Shown: piece by piece, positions 8,905-16,750 of the stretch
Layout: each line of letters starts with the position of its first letter
How positions within the stretch are numbered: position 1 is the stretch's first letter
NCBI GenBank assembly: GCA_902790375.1
Contig: CADARY010000041.1
Location: forward strand, 1-34,946
Length of the DNA: 34,946 nt
Reading direction: 5' to 3'
DNA from: Oscillospiraceae bacterium
GTDB lineage: Bacteria > Bacillota > Clostridia > Oscillospirales > Oscillospiraceae
Translations under genes and position numbers: made by a program
Notes under the pieces: model-generated
The model's database searches: none
Seen by the model: only the letters and a program-made list of their open reading frames with translations
What the model was told of the DNA's origin: nothing

Positions 8905-10905
8905 ATGGCTAAAGAACTTACCCGCAGAGACTTCCTCAAGGGCGTCGCCGCCGGCGCCTTCGGCGTCGCTGCCGCCGGTGTGCTGGGCTCCGTCCCCGTC
9001 GTCGCCGCGGCAGAGGAAACCAAGTACACCCCCGGCATCTACACCGCCACCGCCAAGGGCATCGCAAGCGACGTCAAGGTCACCATGGAATTCAGCGAGA
9101 CCGAGATCCTCTCCGTCGTCATCGACTCCACCGGCGAGACCCCCGACATCGGCGGCAAGGCCGGCCCCCTGCTCGAGAAGGCCATTCTTGACGCCCAGGG
9201 CCCGGATATCGACGCCGTCTCCGGCGCGACCGTCACCTCCGACGCGGTCAAGAAGGCCGTCGCCGACTGTATCTCCCAGGCCAGCGGCAAGGCCATCGTC
9301 GTGCAGGAGAGCGAAAGCTTCAACGCCGACTGGCTGGGCCAGGCGCCCGAGATCGCAGAGGCCGATATCAAGGAAGAGCTTGAGACCGAGGTGCTGGTGG
9401 TCGGCTGCGGCACGGGCGGCTGGATCGCCACCATGACCGCCGCCGAGGAGGGCGCAAAGGTCCTGGTCCTTGAAAAACGCGAGACCCCCACCGGCATCCG
9501 CGAGGATATCGGCTCTATCGACTCGAAGCTCCAGCTTGAGAGCTTTGCGCAGTATCCCGAGTTCAAGATCGACAAGACCGAGGCTCTGCAGGAGCTTGTC
9601 CGCTATGCCGGCGGCTACGTGGATTCCGACCTGCTCAAGGTCTGGATCAACAACTCCGGCGAGATGGTTGACTGGCTGACCAACCTGATGGAGTCTACCG
9701 GCGACTGGTTCATGAGCCTTGAGGGCGGCGTGGGCGACCTCAACCACCCCGAGCGCGACAAGGCCTACGCCACCGGCCACAGCCCCCACAAGACCGAGCA
9801 GGGCGCTGCCAAGGAGGGGCTGAGCACCAGCTCCACCTTCCGTGATTTCTGCGACGCCACCGGCAATGTGGACTGGCGCTTCCAGACCGCGCTGGTCAAG
9901 CTGGAACAGGACGGCGACGGCAAGGTCACCGGCGTCATTGCCCAGGATCTTACCGACGGGAAATACATCCGCGTCAAAGCCTCCAAGGGCGTTATCATGG
10001 CCACCGGCGGCTACGCCACCAACACCGACATGATGCTGGCTCTCCAGCCCCAGACCATGAAGATGAAGGCCAACGTCCCCATCGGCTCCACCGACGACGG
10101 CTCCGGCATCAAGGCCATGCTCTGGGCCGGCGCTGAGCTTGATCCCACCCACGCCTCCATGATGTTCAACCGCTGCTCCGTCCTGCCCGACGAGACCGCC
10201 GGTTACAAGACCAACGGCAAGTGGTACTGGTTCGGCGAGCAGCCCTTCCTCAAGGTCAACCTCAAGGGCCAGCGCTTCTGCAACGAGTCCGGCCCCTATG
10301 AGTTCATGCTGCACTCCATGTATATGCAGCCCAAGCACACCTACGTTGATATCTTCGACGCCAACAACAAGAAATATGCCGAGCAGTTTGACGAGGTCGG
10401 CTGCTGCCGTCTGTTCAAGTTCCCCAACGGCGCGGACAGCAATATGCCCTACGACTATGTCTGGGGTCAGATGACCGAGGGCGAGAATTCCCACCTGGCC
10501 CTGGGCTACCTGCAGAAGGCCGACACCATTGCCGAGCTTGCCGAAAAGCTGAACATCCCCGCCGACGAGCTGGAGAAGACCGTCGCCCGCTACAACGTCC
10601 TGTGCGCCAAGGGTGAGGACGAGGATTACGGCAAGAGCGCCCACCGCATGACCCCGGTGGACACCGCCCCCTTCTACGGCATCCGCACCTGCGCCTGGCA
10701 CCTGACCACCCTCAACGGCTGCCGCATCAACACCGACATGCAGGTCATCCGCGAGGACGGCTCCGTCATCGAGGGTCTCTACGCCACCGGCGACTGCACG
10801 GGCGGCTTCTTCTCCCAGACCTACCCCAACCTCTTCACCGGCCTCGCCTGCGGCCGCACCATGACCTTCGGCCGCCGCGCCGCCAAGATCGTGGCCAAGA
10901 AGTAA
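8905..10905 (+). CDS. Tat-exported FMN/FAD flavoprotein reductase (fumarate reductase-like)
   Basis: This 666-residue protein resembles soluble flavocytochrome-type reductases that pass electrons to enoate or organic-acid acceptors outside the membrane. It has a twin-arginine signal (RRDFLKG, residues 7-13) and a hydrophobic stretch to about 36. An FMN-binding domain at about 41-125 carries SGATVTSDA (S106-T109), where ApbE attaches FMN to threonine in known members. An FAD-binding succinate dehydrogenase/fumarate reductase domain follows (VVGCGTGG, about 165-172). His599 matches the active-site histidine region of fumarate reductases, but the usual arginine-bearing loop reads YPNLFTG (640-646), so the substrate is probably not fumarate. 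The start at 8905 is set by GGAG 7 bases upstream. The Tat genes at 15.3-16.7 kb could export it. Confidence 0.88.
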   Translation: MAKELTRRDFLKGVAAGAFGVAAAGVLGSVPVVAAAEETKYTPGIYTATAKGIASDVKVTMEFSETEILSVVIDSTGETPDIGGKAGPLLEKAILDAQGPDIDAVSGATVTSDAVKKAVADCISQASGKAIVVQESESFNADWLGQAPEIAEADIKEELETEVLVVGCGTGGWIATMTAAEEGAKVLVLEKRETPTGIREDIGSIDSKLQLESFAQYPEFKIDKTEALQELVRYAGGYVDSDLLKVWINNSGEMVDWLTNLMESTGDWFMSLEGGVGDLNHPERDKAYATGHSPHKTEQGAAKEGLSTSSTFRDFCDATGNVDWRFQTALVKLEQDGDGKVTGVIAQDLTDGKYIRVKASKGVIMATGGYATNTDMMLALQPQTMKMKANVPIGSTDDGSGIKAMLWAGAELDPTHASMMFNRCSVLPDETAGYKTNGKWYWFGEQPFLKVNLKGQRFCNESGPYEFMLHSMYMQPKHTYVDIFDANNKKYAEQFDEVGCCRLFKFPNGADSNMPYDYVWGQMTEGENSHLALGYLQKADTIAELAEKLNIPADELEKTVARYNVLCAKGEDEDYGKSAHRMTPVDTAPFYGIRTCAWHLTTLNGCRINTDMQVIREDGSVIEGLYATGDCTGGFFSQTYPNLFTGLACGRTMTFGRRAAKIVAKK

Positions 10906-10928
10906 GCGCGCTGCGCATCACAAGTCCC

Positions 10929-10959
10929 GCACCCGGTGCAGACGCACCGGGTGCTTTTT
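10929..10959 (+). terminator. Rho-independent terminator after the flavoprotein gene
   Basis: An 11-bp perfect stem (GCACCCGGTGC with GCACCGGGTGC, loop AGAC) is followed by TTTTT at 10955-10959. It separates the flavoprotein gene from nrfA. Confidence 0.88.
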
Positions 10960-10973
10960 GCTAAAAAAAGCTC

Positions 10974-11002
10974 TTGCAAAAGTCAACATAATATAATAAT
11001 AT
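10974..11002 (+). promoter_or_regulatory. Candidate promoter of the nrfA gene
   Basis: TTGCAA (10974-10979) and TAATAT (10997-11002) are 17 bases apart in an A+T-rich tract about 60 bases upstream of the start. Other registers such as TATAAT at 10992 lack a well placed -35 box. Confidence 0.5.
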
Positions 11003-11064
11003 ATAGATGTATCTCTGCGCCCGTTTATAAGCAGAATGATTATGCTTGAAGACAGGAGAACATC

Positions 11065-12648
11065 ATGAGAGAAGACAAAGCGAAACGCGAAAAACGCCTG
11101 AACATGATCGGCGCCGGCTGCGGACTGTTCCTGGCGCTGCTGCTGGTGATCAATATCAGCTCCGGCGTTATCGCCCGCGCGGCAAGCGCCAACGCCCAGA
11201 CCCTGACCGCCAGCGCCCCCGGCAAGGTCGGCGACGTGACCGTCCAGGTCAAGGCCGACGACAAGAAAATCTATGAAGTCACTGTGACCGAGCACAGCGA
11301 GACCGAGGGCATCGGCACCATGGCCGTTGACCAGATCCCCGGTCAGATTGTTGAAAAGCAGACCCTCGCGCTCGACGCCGTTTCCGGCGCCACCGTCACC
11401 TCCGACGCTATCCGGCAGGCGGTCGCCCTGGCCCTGCAGAGCGGCGGCATCGACAGCGCCGCCTTCGGCATGGAGGCCCCCAAGGTCGAGGCCAAGCCTG
11501 TGGCACACAAGGTGCAGACCATGTCCGGCGTTACCGTGCTGCACGCCGTGGACTGGAAGGATCAATACCCCGACCAGTACAACAGCTGGTGCATGACCAA
11601 GGAGAGCAGTGAGGCCGAAGATTATCTCGAGCTCTACCCGATGCTGCGCGGCCTGTATGAGGGCTACGGCTTCGCCAAGGACTACAAGGCGGCCCGCGGC
11701 CACTACTACGACGTGCAGGATATCGAGGCCACCGGCCGTCCGCACCCCCTGGCCAACTGCTGGACCTGCAAGACGCCCGATTTCACCAACATGGTCAATG
11801 AGGAGGGCGTCAGCGCCTACCAGAAGGACTGGACAGAGGTGCAGGCCCAGATCACCGAGGGCATCAGCTGCTACTCCTGCCATGCCAACACCCCCGGCGA
11901 CATCACCATCACCCACACCTACTGGATCGACGCGGTGGGCGACGACTTTGACAAGATCGCACCGGCGAACCTCGCCTGCGGTCAGTGCCACAACGAGTAT
12001 TACTTTGCCCCCGACACCAAGGCGACCACCATCGCCCACAACAGCCTTGCGTCCATGGCCCCCGAGACGATGCTGGCCTTCTTCAACGACGGCGCGAACT
12101 TCCCCAACGGCGAGCCCTTTGCCGATTGGACCAATCCCCGCACCGGCGTCAAGCAGATCAAGGTGCAGCACCCCGAGTTTGAGACCTTCCTGGGCGCCGG
12201 CAGCCCCCACGCCAACGACTTCACCTGCGCCGACTGCCACATGCCGAACGAGGTGAACGCCGACGGCGCCGCCTACCACAGCCACAACCTCATCAGCCCC
12301 CTGGATAACCCGGAGCTGATTCAGAACACCTGCTCCGCCTGCCACTTTGACCTTGTGAGCGAGGTCCGGGCCGCGCAGCAGAAGATCGAAACGCGCACCT
12401 ATACCGTGGGCTACCGTCTCGAGTATCTGACCGAGCTTCTGGCCCAGGCCGTGGCGAGCGGGAAGTACACCGACGAGCAGCTTGATCCCATACGCTCCCT
12501 CGCCCGCGACGCGCAGTTCTACTGGGACTTCGTGTTCGTGGAGAACGCCGAGGGCGTGCATAACCCGAGCCTGACCTATCAGTGCCTCGACAAGGCGGAC
12601 GAGCTCTGCGCCGAGGCTACGCAGATGATGTTCGCGCTGACCCGCTAA
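11065..12648 (+). CDS. nrfA: Membrane-anchored FMN-domain/cytochrome c nitrite reductase fusion
   Basis: The C-terminal two thirds is a pentaheme ammonia-forming nitrite reductase: it has the NrfA-specific active-site heme motif CWTCK (232-236) and four normal CxxCH motifs (269, 305, 388, 423). The catalytic tyrosine context is CGQCHNEYYF and a histidine (H382) precedes CADCHMP, as in NrfA. Ahead of it lie an uncleaved-looking N-terminal membrane segment (about 15-35) and an FMN-binding domain with SGATVTSDA (S107-T110), almost the same as in the upstream flavoenzyme. Canonical NrfA lacks this domain and takes electrons from NrfH or NrfB; neither is nearby. I infer that the covalent FMN relays electrons to the hemes. 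The start at 11065 follows AGGAG. resB and ccsA downstream would mature it. Confidence 0.93.
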   Translation: MREDKAKREKRLNMIGAGCGLFLALLLVINISSGVIARAASANAQTLTASAPGKVGDVTVQVKADDKKIYEVTVTEHSETEGIGTMAVDQIPGQIVEKQTLALDAVSGATVTSDAIRQAVALALQSGGIDSAAFGMEAPKVEAKPVAHKVQTMSGVTVLHAVDWKDQYPDQYNSWCMTKESSEAEDYLELYPMLRGLYEGYGFAKDYKAARGHYYDVQDIEATGRPHPLANCWTCKTPDFTNMVNEEGVSAYQKDWTEVQAQITEGISCYSCHANTPGDITITHTYWIDAVGDDFDKIAPANLACGQCHNEYYFAPDTKATTIAHNSLASMAPETMLAFFNDGANFPNGEPFADWTNPRTGVKQIKVQHPEFETFLGAGSPHANDFTCADCHMPNEVNADGAAYHSHNLISPLDNPELIQNTCSACHFDLVSEVRAAQQKIETRTYTVGYRLEYLTELLAQAVASGKYTDEQLDPIRSLARDAQFYWDFVFVENAEGVHNPSLTYQCLDKADELCAEATQMMFALTR

Positions 12649-12667
12649 ACTCATACGCCAGAACAAG

Positions 12668-12696
12668 CGGCCCGCCCGAAGGGGCGGGCCGTTTTC
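12668..12696 (+). terminator. Terminator or partial attenuator between nrfA and resB
   Basis: A 10-bp GC stem (CGGCCCGCCC with GGGCGGGCCG, loop GAAG) is followed by only TTTTCT. It ends 17 bases before resB and no separate promoter is seen, so readthrough from nrfA probably feeds resB and ccsA. Confidence 0.75.
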
Positions 12697-12713
12697 TATA
12701 AGGGGTCCTGCCT

Positions 12714-13961
12714 ATGAAAAAAGTATTGAATTTCCTGCGCTCCATGCGCTTCGGCCTGCTGCTGCTCGGGCTGATCGGCCTGTGCTCCGTGGCGGGGACG
12801 GTGATCCCCCAGGGCCGGGAGATCGCCTGGTACGCGCAGACCTACCGCTCCTTCCACGGCGTTATCCTGCTGCTGGGCTTAAACCGCGTGTTTGAGAGCT
12901 GGTACTTCATCCTGCTGCTGGCGCTGCTGTGCCTGAACCTGAGTCTCTGCTCCCTGGTTCGCATCCGAAGCGTCGTCCGGGCGGCGAAGGGTGAGATGGC
13001 GCGCGCTGCCAGGACGCCCGATACGGTGCTGCTTACCCCCGCAGGCGTGGAGAAGCTGCGGGATTATCTCTCGCAGCTTCACTGCAAGCGCGAGGAGCAC
13101 GACGGCGCGATCGTCTGGCGCAAAAACAGCTTCGGGCGCTACGGCAGCTTTCTCACGCACCTGTCCATCCTGCTGACGGTGATCTTCGGCGCGCTGGCCC
13201 TCTATACCCCGAAGGTCGTGGACCGGGAGTGTATGCCGGGGCAGTCCATTTTCATGGAGGACGGGACCGAGATCCACGTGCATGACTTCCGCATCGCCGA
13301 CGACACGGGCCGCCTCGACTACACGAGCCATGTGCAGGTCAGTCTTCCCAACGGGCGGCGCAGCGAGGTGGCCGAGCTCAAGGTAAACCATCCCTTCTCC
13401 TTCGGCCCCTGGAAGCTCTTCCAGCAGACCTTCGGCACGGCGGGCTCCGTCACGGTCACCGACCTGGAGACCGGCGGCAGCGACGATTTTCTCCTGACCG
13501 GTCAATCCTATCTCTCCGCCGACGGGGTGAGCGGCATCCTCTATGACACCCTCTATCCCGATTTTATCCGCGACCCCAGTGGGGAGGTCACCCTTATCAC
13601 CATCACCGAGGGGCGCTATCCCCACCCCATCTATCAGGTGGAGACCTTCTCCGACGGCGTCTTCACCCCGGTGCTGGCCGAGCCGGGGGAGGAGCTCACG
13701 GTCATGGGCCTGCGCTTTCGCTTCAACGACCCGGTGGAGTATCCCGGCATCCGCGTCAAGCATGTCTCCTGTCTCCTGAACGGGCTGCTGGTGGCCTCCT
13801 TCGCGCTGATGGTCGCGGGCCTCTGCATTACCTTCTTCTGTGAGCCGGTGCTGGTCAAGACCGATGAAGAGGGCTACGCGGTCCTCGGCCCCAAGCCGGA
13901 GAGCATGCGCATCGAGCTCGGCGAGGAGCTGAGGGAATACGAAGTTTCATGCGGAGTTTGA
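12714..13961 (+). CDS. resB: Cytochrome c biogenesis protein ResB (System II)
   Basis: ResB (CcsB) pairs with CcsA/ResC to carry heme across the membrane and attach it to CxxCH motifs on the outer face. The 415-residue protein shows the family layout: membrane segments at about 12-32, 63-85 and 142-163, a large extracytoplasmic domain, and a last segment near 350-375. His149 in GSFLTHLSILL matches the conserved heme-binding histidine before the third segment. AAGGGG lies upstream of the ATG at 12714. It follows the multiheme NrfA, its likely client, and precedes ccsA by 56 bases. No thioredoxin-like ResA or CcdA gene is in view, so reduction of the heme-site cysteines must be supplied elsewhere. 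Confidence 0.93.
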   Translation: MKKVLNFLRSMRFGLLLLGLIGLCSVAGTVIPQGREIAWYAQTYRSFHGVILLLGLNRVFESWYFILLLALLCLNLSLCSLVRIRSVVRAAKGEMARAARTPDTVLLTPAGVEKLRDYLSQLHCKREEHDGAIVWRKNSFGRYGSFLTHLSILLTVIFGALALYTPKVVDRECMPGQSIFMEDGTEIHVHDFRIADDTGRLDYTSHVQVSLPNGRRSEVAELKVNHPFSFGPWKLFQQTFGTAGSVTVTDLETGGSDDFLLTGQSYLSADGVSGILYDTLYPDFIRDPSGEVTLITITEGRYPHPIYQVETFSDGVFTPVLAEPGEELTVMGLRFRFNDPVEYPGIRVKHVSCLLNGLLVASFALMVAGLCITFFCEPVLVKTDEEGYAVLGPKPESMRIELGEELREYEVSCGV

Positions 13962-13976
13962 AGTGTGAAATTACGG
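13959..13976 (+). repeat. Degenerate short repeat, GGAGTGTGAAGTTATGG type
   Basis: TGAAGTGTGAAATTACGG in the resB-ccsA gap resembles sequences at 21750-21766 and 24474-24491, all in or at the edge of intergenic gaps. It overlaps the resB stop by a few bases. Function unknown. Confidence 0.45.
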
Positions 13977-14017
13977 CGTCTGCGCGGCGGACGGACTGAA
14001 AGAAAGAAGGGATAAGG

Positions 14018-14812
14018 ATGAGAGCATTGTTTTTCACGGCGTTTGCCGTATATGCGCTGGCGGTCATTCTGGAGTTTACGGGGACGGCCTTCAAAAAAGA
14101 GAAGCTTTTGAGGGCGGCGTGGTACGTCTTCGTCGCGGCCTTCGCCCTGCATTCGGCCTTCATCGTCTGGCGCGGCATCGCCGCAAAGCGCCTGCCGCTT
14201 TCCAACCAGTTTGAATTTGCCAACGCCTTTGCCTGGGGCGTGGCGCTGATGCTGATCGTGATGCGCGGAAGGCTCAGGACCGACTGGCTCTCGGTCGTGG
14301 CCATGCCGGCGACACTGCTGGTGATGACCTATGCCGCCCTGCAGCCCATGGAAATCAAGGATCTGATGCCGGCGCTGCGCAGCGCCTGGTTCGGCGTGCA
14401 TATCGGCTCGGCGGTTTTAAGCTACGCCGCCTTCGTCATCGCCGGCAGCATTGCCCTGCGCTATCTGCTGACGGTCAAAAAGGGGAACGCGGACAGCAGG
14501 ACCCTGCGGCAGATGGACTATCTCAGCTACCGCTTGGTGGCCTTCGGCTTTCTGTTTCTGACGGTGGTGCTCCTCTCCGGCGCCATCTGGGCGGAGCAGG
14601 CCTGGTCCTCCTTCTGGACCTGGGACCCCAAGGAGGTATGGGCGCTGATCACCTGGATCATCTACGCAGTGTACCTGCACCTGCACCTGAGAAGCCGCGG
14701 CAAGGACAATCGGACCTTCCTGGCCTGGTATCTCGTGATCGCGGTGCCGGTGGTCTTCTTCACCTTCGCCGGTGTCAACACCTTTATGCACGGGCTGCAC
14801 ACCTACGGCTGA
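14018..14812 (+). CDS. ccsA: Cytochrome c biogenesis protein CcsA/ResC (System II heme lyase)
   Basis: This 264-residue polytopic membrane protein is the heme-handling subunit of System II. The tryptophan-rich WWD signature runs over about 191-209 (WAEQAWSSFWTWDPKEVWA), flanked by conserved histidines at H128 (GVHIG) and near the C-terminus (MHGLHTYG). About eight hydrophobic segments can be counted. The ATG at 14018 has GGGATAAGG upstream. It forms the second half of the resB-ccsA pair, and a strong terminator follows. The overall length and signature leave little doubt; the related CcmC/CcmF families are excluded by the ResB partner. Confidence 0.94.
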   Translation: MRALFFTAFAVYALAVILEFTGTAFKKEKLLRAAWYVFVAAFALHSAFIVWRGIAAKRLPLSNQFEFANAFAWGVALMLIVMRGRLRTDWLSVVAMPATLLVMTYAALQPMEIKDLMPALRSAWFGVHIGSAVLSYAAFVIAGSIALRYLLTVKKGNADSRTLRQMDYLSYRLVAFGFLFLTVVLLSGAIWAEQAWSSFWTWDPKEVWALITWIIYAVYLHLHLRSRGKDNRTFLAWYLVIAVPVVFFTFAGVNTFMHGLHTYG

Positions 14813-14824
14813 CGGGACAAAAAA

Positions 14825-14853
14825 ACACGCCGCACGAAGCGGCGTGTTTTTTT
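14825..14853. terminator. Bidirectional terminator between ccsA and acpP
   Basis: A 9-bp stem (ACACGCCGC with GCGGCGTGT, loop ACGAA) is flanked by an A run on the left and a T run on the right, so it can terminate both convergent genes. Confidence 0.87.
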
Positions 14854-14863
14854 GTCCTGTTTT

Positions 14864-15091
14864 TTACTGGTGCTTCTCTACATAATCGACGATCTCGGCA
14901 ACATTATGGAGCTTGGCCGCATCCTCATCGCTGATGGAGATCCCGTAGTTATCCTCAAGAGTCATGATCAGCTCGACCACGTCCAGGGAATCGGCCCCGA
15001 GATCGTCAACAATGTTGGTCCACAAGGTGATGGACTCGGGGTCAACCTCAAACTGCTGCGCAAGGGCGTCTCTTACTTGTTCAAAAATCAT
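14864..15091 (-). CDS. acpP: Acyl carrier protein
   Basis: This 75-residue acidic protein carries growing acyl chains on 4'-phosphopantetheine in fatty acid synthesis. The attachment serine is S35 in GADSLDVVEL, and the remainder is the standard four-helix ACP. GGAGG lies upstream of the ATG at 15091. It stands alone on the minus strand between ccsA and the tat genes, without the usual fabD, fabG, fabF or rnc neighbours. It could be the housekeeping ACP in an unusual place or a second, specialised copy. Confidence 0.95.
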   Translation of the reverse strand: MIFEQVRDALAQQFEVDPESITLWTNIVDDLGADSLDVVELIMTLEDNYGISISDEDAAKLHNVAEIVDYVEKHQ

Positions 15092-15126
15092 TTCCTTATC
15101 CTCCGATGGTTCCTGTATGCTCTTGC

Positions 15127-15155
15127 ATCGTACTACAAATACTGCCGGGATGCAA
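15127..15155 (-). promoter_or_regulatory. Promoter of acpP
   Basis: On the minus strand TTGCAT (15155-15150) and TACGAT (15132-15127) are separated by 17 bases, about 35 bases upstream of the acpP start. Confidence 0.6.
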
Positions 15156-15232
15156 GAGCGGATTTGATTATTTTCCCGGATTTTTCAAAGCGCCCCGGCA
15201 GGCTTGTCCGGCGTTTTGCCGGTCGATCGTTA

Positions 15233-15262
15233 TTGACAGGCAAGGCGCAAACATGGTATTAT
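15233..15262 (+). promoter_or_regulatory. Promoter of tatB-tatA-tatC
   Basis: A perfect TTGACA (15233-15238) is followed after 18 bases by TATTAT (15257-15262), about 75 bases upstream of the first tat gene and divergent from acpP. Confidence 0.7.
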
Positions 15263-15336
15263 TCTTTTGTGCCATTATTACCTTATTTATATGACCGGAA
15301 GGGCCCTGTCCCTTCTGTCGGAAAGGAGGGTCCTGC

Positions 15337-15765
15337 ATGAAGATCGGCGCCATGGAGCTGGTGGTCATATTCATTGTGGCCCTGCTGGTGATCGGTCCGG
15401 ACAAGCTGCCGCAGTATGCCCGCAAATTCGGTTCCGCCCTGCGGGAATTTCGCAAGGCATCCTCGGATGTGACCAGGGAAATCCGGCAGAGCGTCATCGA
15501 CCCGCTGGAGGAGGCGCAAAAGCCCCTGCGCGAGGCGATGGAACCGCTGGACGATATCTCCAAGGGTCTCAAGGGTGATCTGAACGCGGTGGAAAAGGAC
15601 CTCAAAAATATCGGCAAAGCCAAGCCGCAGGAGAAGCAGGCCGAGGCGGAGAAGACGCAGGAGGCCCCGGCAGAGGAAAACGCCCCCGCAGCACAAAGCG
15701 CAGAACCAGCCGCCCCCGCAGCGAACGCGGAGGCAGCAGAAGATAAAGGAGGAGAATCCGCATGA
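15337..15765 (+). CDS. tatB: Sec-independent translocase TatB-like protein
   Basis: The 142-residue protein has one N-terminal membrane segment (about 5-20) with the polar residue in AMELVV, the IGPDKLP hinge, and a long amphipathic, charged helix, followed by an Ala/Glu/Pro-rich tail. The GPxxLP hinge and long tail resemble TatB, the part that binds substrates with TatC; the shorter second protein resembles TatA. GGAGG precedes the ATG. The stop overlaps the tatA start by 4 bases (ATGA), so the two are coupled. Many Firmicutes have only TatA and TatC, so a TatB-like member is less common. It could also be called a divergent TatA. Confidence 0.85.
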   Translation: MKIGAMELVVIFIVALLVIGPDKLPQYARKFGSALREFRKASSDVTREIRQSVIDPLEEAQKPLREAMEPLDDISKGLKGDLNAVEKDLKNIGKAKPQEKQAEAEKTQEAPAEENAPAAQSAEPAAPAANAEAAEDKGGESA

Positions 15766-15995
15766 GAATCGGGACGCAGGAGCTTATCATCATCCTGATC
15801 GTTGTCATCATTATTTTTGGGCCCACCCAGATCCCCAAGCTCACCAAAATGTTCGGCAAGAGCGTAAAGAGCTTCAAGGACGGCATGGATGAGGCAGCCG
15901 AAGCCGGCGACGCGCCGCAGGCGCCGAAGGCCGGAAAGAGCCAGACGGCCGAGACCGGAAAGAAGGCCGAGGCCGGCGATGAAAAGCAAAGCTAA
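15762..15995 (+). CDS. tatA: Sec-independent translocase pore protein TatA
   Basis: This 77-residue protein has a membrane segment at about 6-19, the FGPTQIPKL hinge and the amphipathic helix GKSVKSFKDGM typical of TatA, which oligomerises at the translocation site. It begins in the last codons of tatB, and its end overlaps tatC by 17 bases. GGAGG is present within the end of tatB. Confidence 0.92.
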   Translation: MRIGTQELIIILIVVIIIFGPTQIPKLTKMFGKSVKSFKDGMDEAAEAGDAPQAPKAGKSQTAETGKKAEAGDEKQS

Positions 15996-16740
15996 AGAGG
16001 CGCCCAGTCCCGATGGGAGCATGAGTCTGTCCGGCCACCTGCGGGAGCTCAGAAACCGCATCCTCGTGTGCGTGGTGCTGCTGCTGGCGGTCTTCGCCCT
16101 GTGCCTGAGCTTTGCGCCGCGCATCGTGACCCTGCTCACCGATATGGGAAAGCGCTTTGACTACGTGTATGTCTATATCGCGCCGCAGGAGCTGTTTCTC
16201 GTGTATATGAACGTAGCGCTGGTGGGCGCGGTGGTGGTGTGCTTTCCGGTGCTTGCCTACCAGGTCTACGCCTTCTGCAGCCCGGGGCTGAGCGGCAAGG
16301 AGCGCACGTATATTTCCGGCGCGCTTATCGCGGGGGCGCTGTGCTTCCTGCTGGGCGTGGCCTTTGCCTATTTCATCAGCCTGCCCTTCATGCTGCGCTT
16401 TCTTATTCAGTTTACCGGGGAGGTGGACGTGTCCGCCTCCATCAGCATCCAGTCCTACATAAGCTTTTTGCTGACGGTGTTTGTGATCTTCGGCCTGGTG
16501 TTTGAGCTGCCGGTGGTCACCGTACTGCTGACGGGGCTCGGCATCGTAAAGGCAGATTGGCTGGCCAGGGGCCGCAAGGTCATGATCGTCATCATCTTTG
16601 TGCTGGCCGCTATCATCACCCCGCCGGACATCGTCTCGCAGATCATGGTCGCCGTGCCGATGCTGGCGCTGTATGAGCTGAGCATTGTGTTGAGCCGCCT
16701 GGTCGGCAAATCAAAAAAAACCGCGGCCGAAGCCGCGTAA
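15979..16740 (+). CDS. tatC: Sec-independent translocase TatC
   Basis: TatC recognises twin-arginine signal peptides. The 253-residue protein has the conserved cytoplasmic N-terminal motif HLRELRNR (20-27), six hydrophobic segments, the SPGL motif after the second segment, and the ITPPDI segment before the last ones. I start it at 15979, overlapping tatA by 17 bases; an ATG at 16021 is possible but has its GGGAG too close. The likely client in this window is the twin-arginine flavoenzyme at 8905-10905. A strong terminator follows the gene. Confidence 0.95.
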   Translation: MKSKAKEAPSPDGSMSLSGHLRELRNRILVCVVLLLAVFALCLSFAPRIVTLLTDMGKRFDYVYVYIAPQELFLVYMNVALVGAVVVCFPVLAYQVYAFCSPGLSGKERTYISGALIAGALCFLLGVAFAYFISLPFMLRFLIQFTGEVDVSASISIQSYISFLLTVFVIFGLVFELPVVTVLLTGLGIVKADWLARGRKVMIVIIFVLAAIITPPDIVSQIMVAVPMLALYELSIVLSRLVGKSKKTAAEAA

Positions 16741-16750
16741 TCGAAAGCAT

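Noticed and set aside
8623-10701. Extension of the surface protein frame to 10701
   Set aside because: The part upstream of 8622 is the antisense of the flavoprotein gene; the signal peptide and ribosome binding site fix the start at 8622.
10918-12666. 582-codon minus-strand frame opposite nrfA
   Set aside because: Low-complexity Val/Gly/Leu composition typical of antisense shadows; nrfA on the plus strand has five heme motifs.
15189-15225. Hairpins between acpP and tatB as a possible riboswitch or terminator
   Set aside because: Short GC stems lie upstream of the -35 box of the tat promoter, with no T run and no known aptamer pattern.
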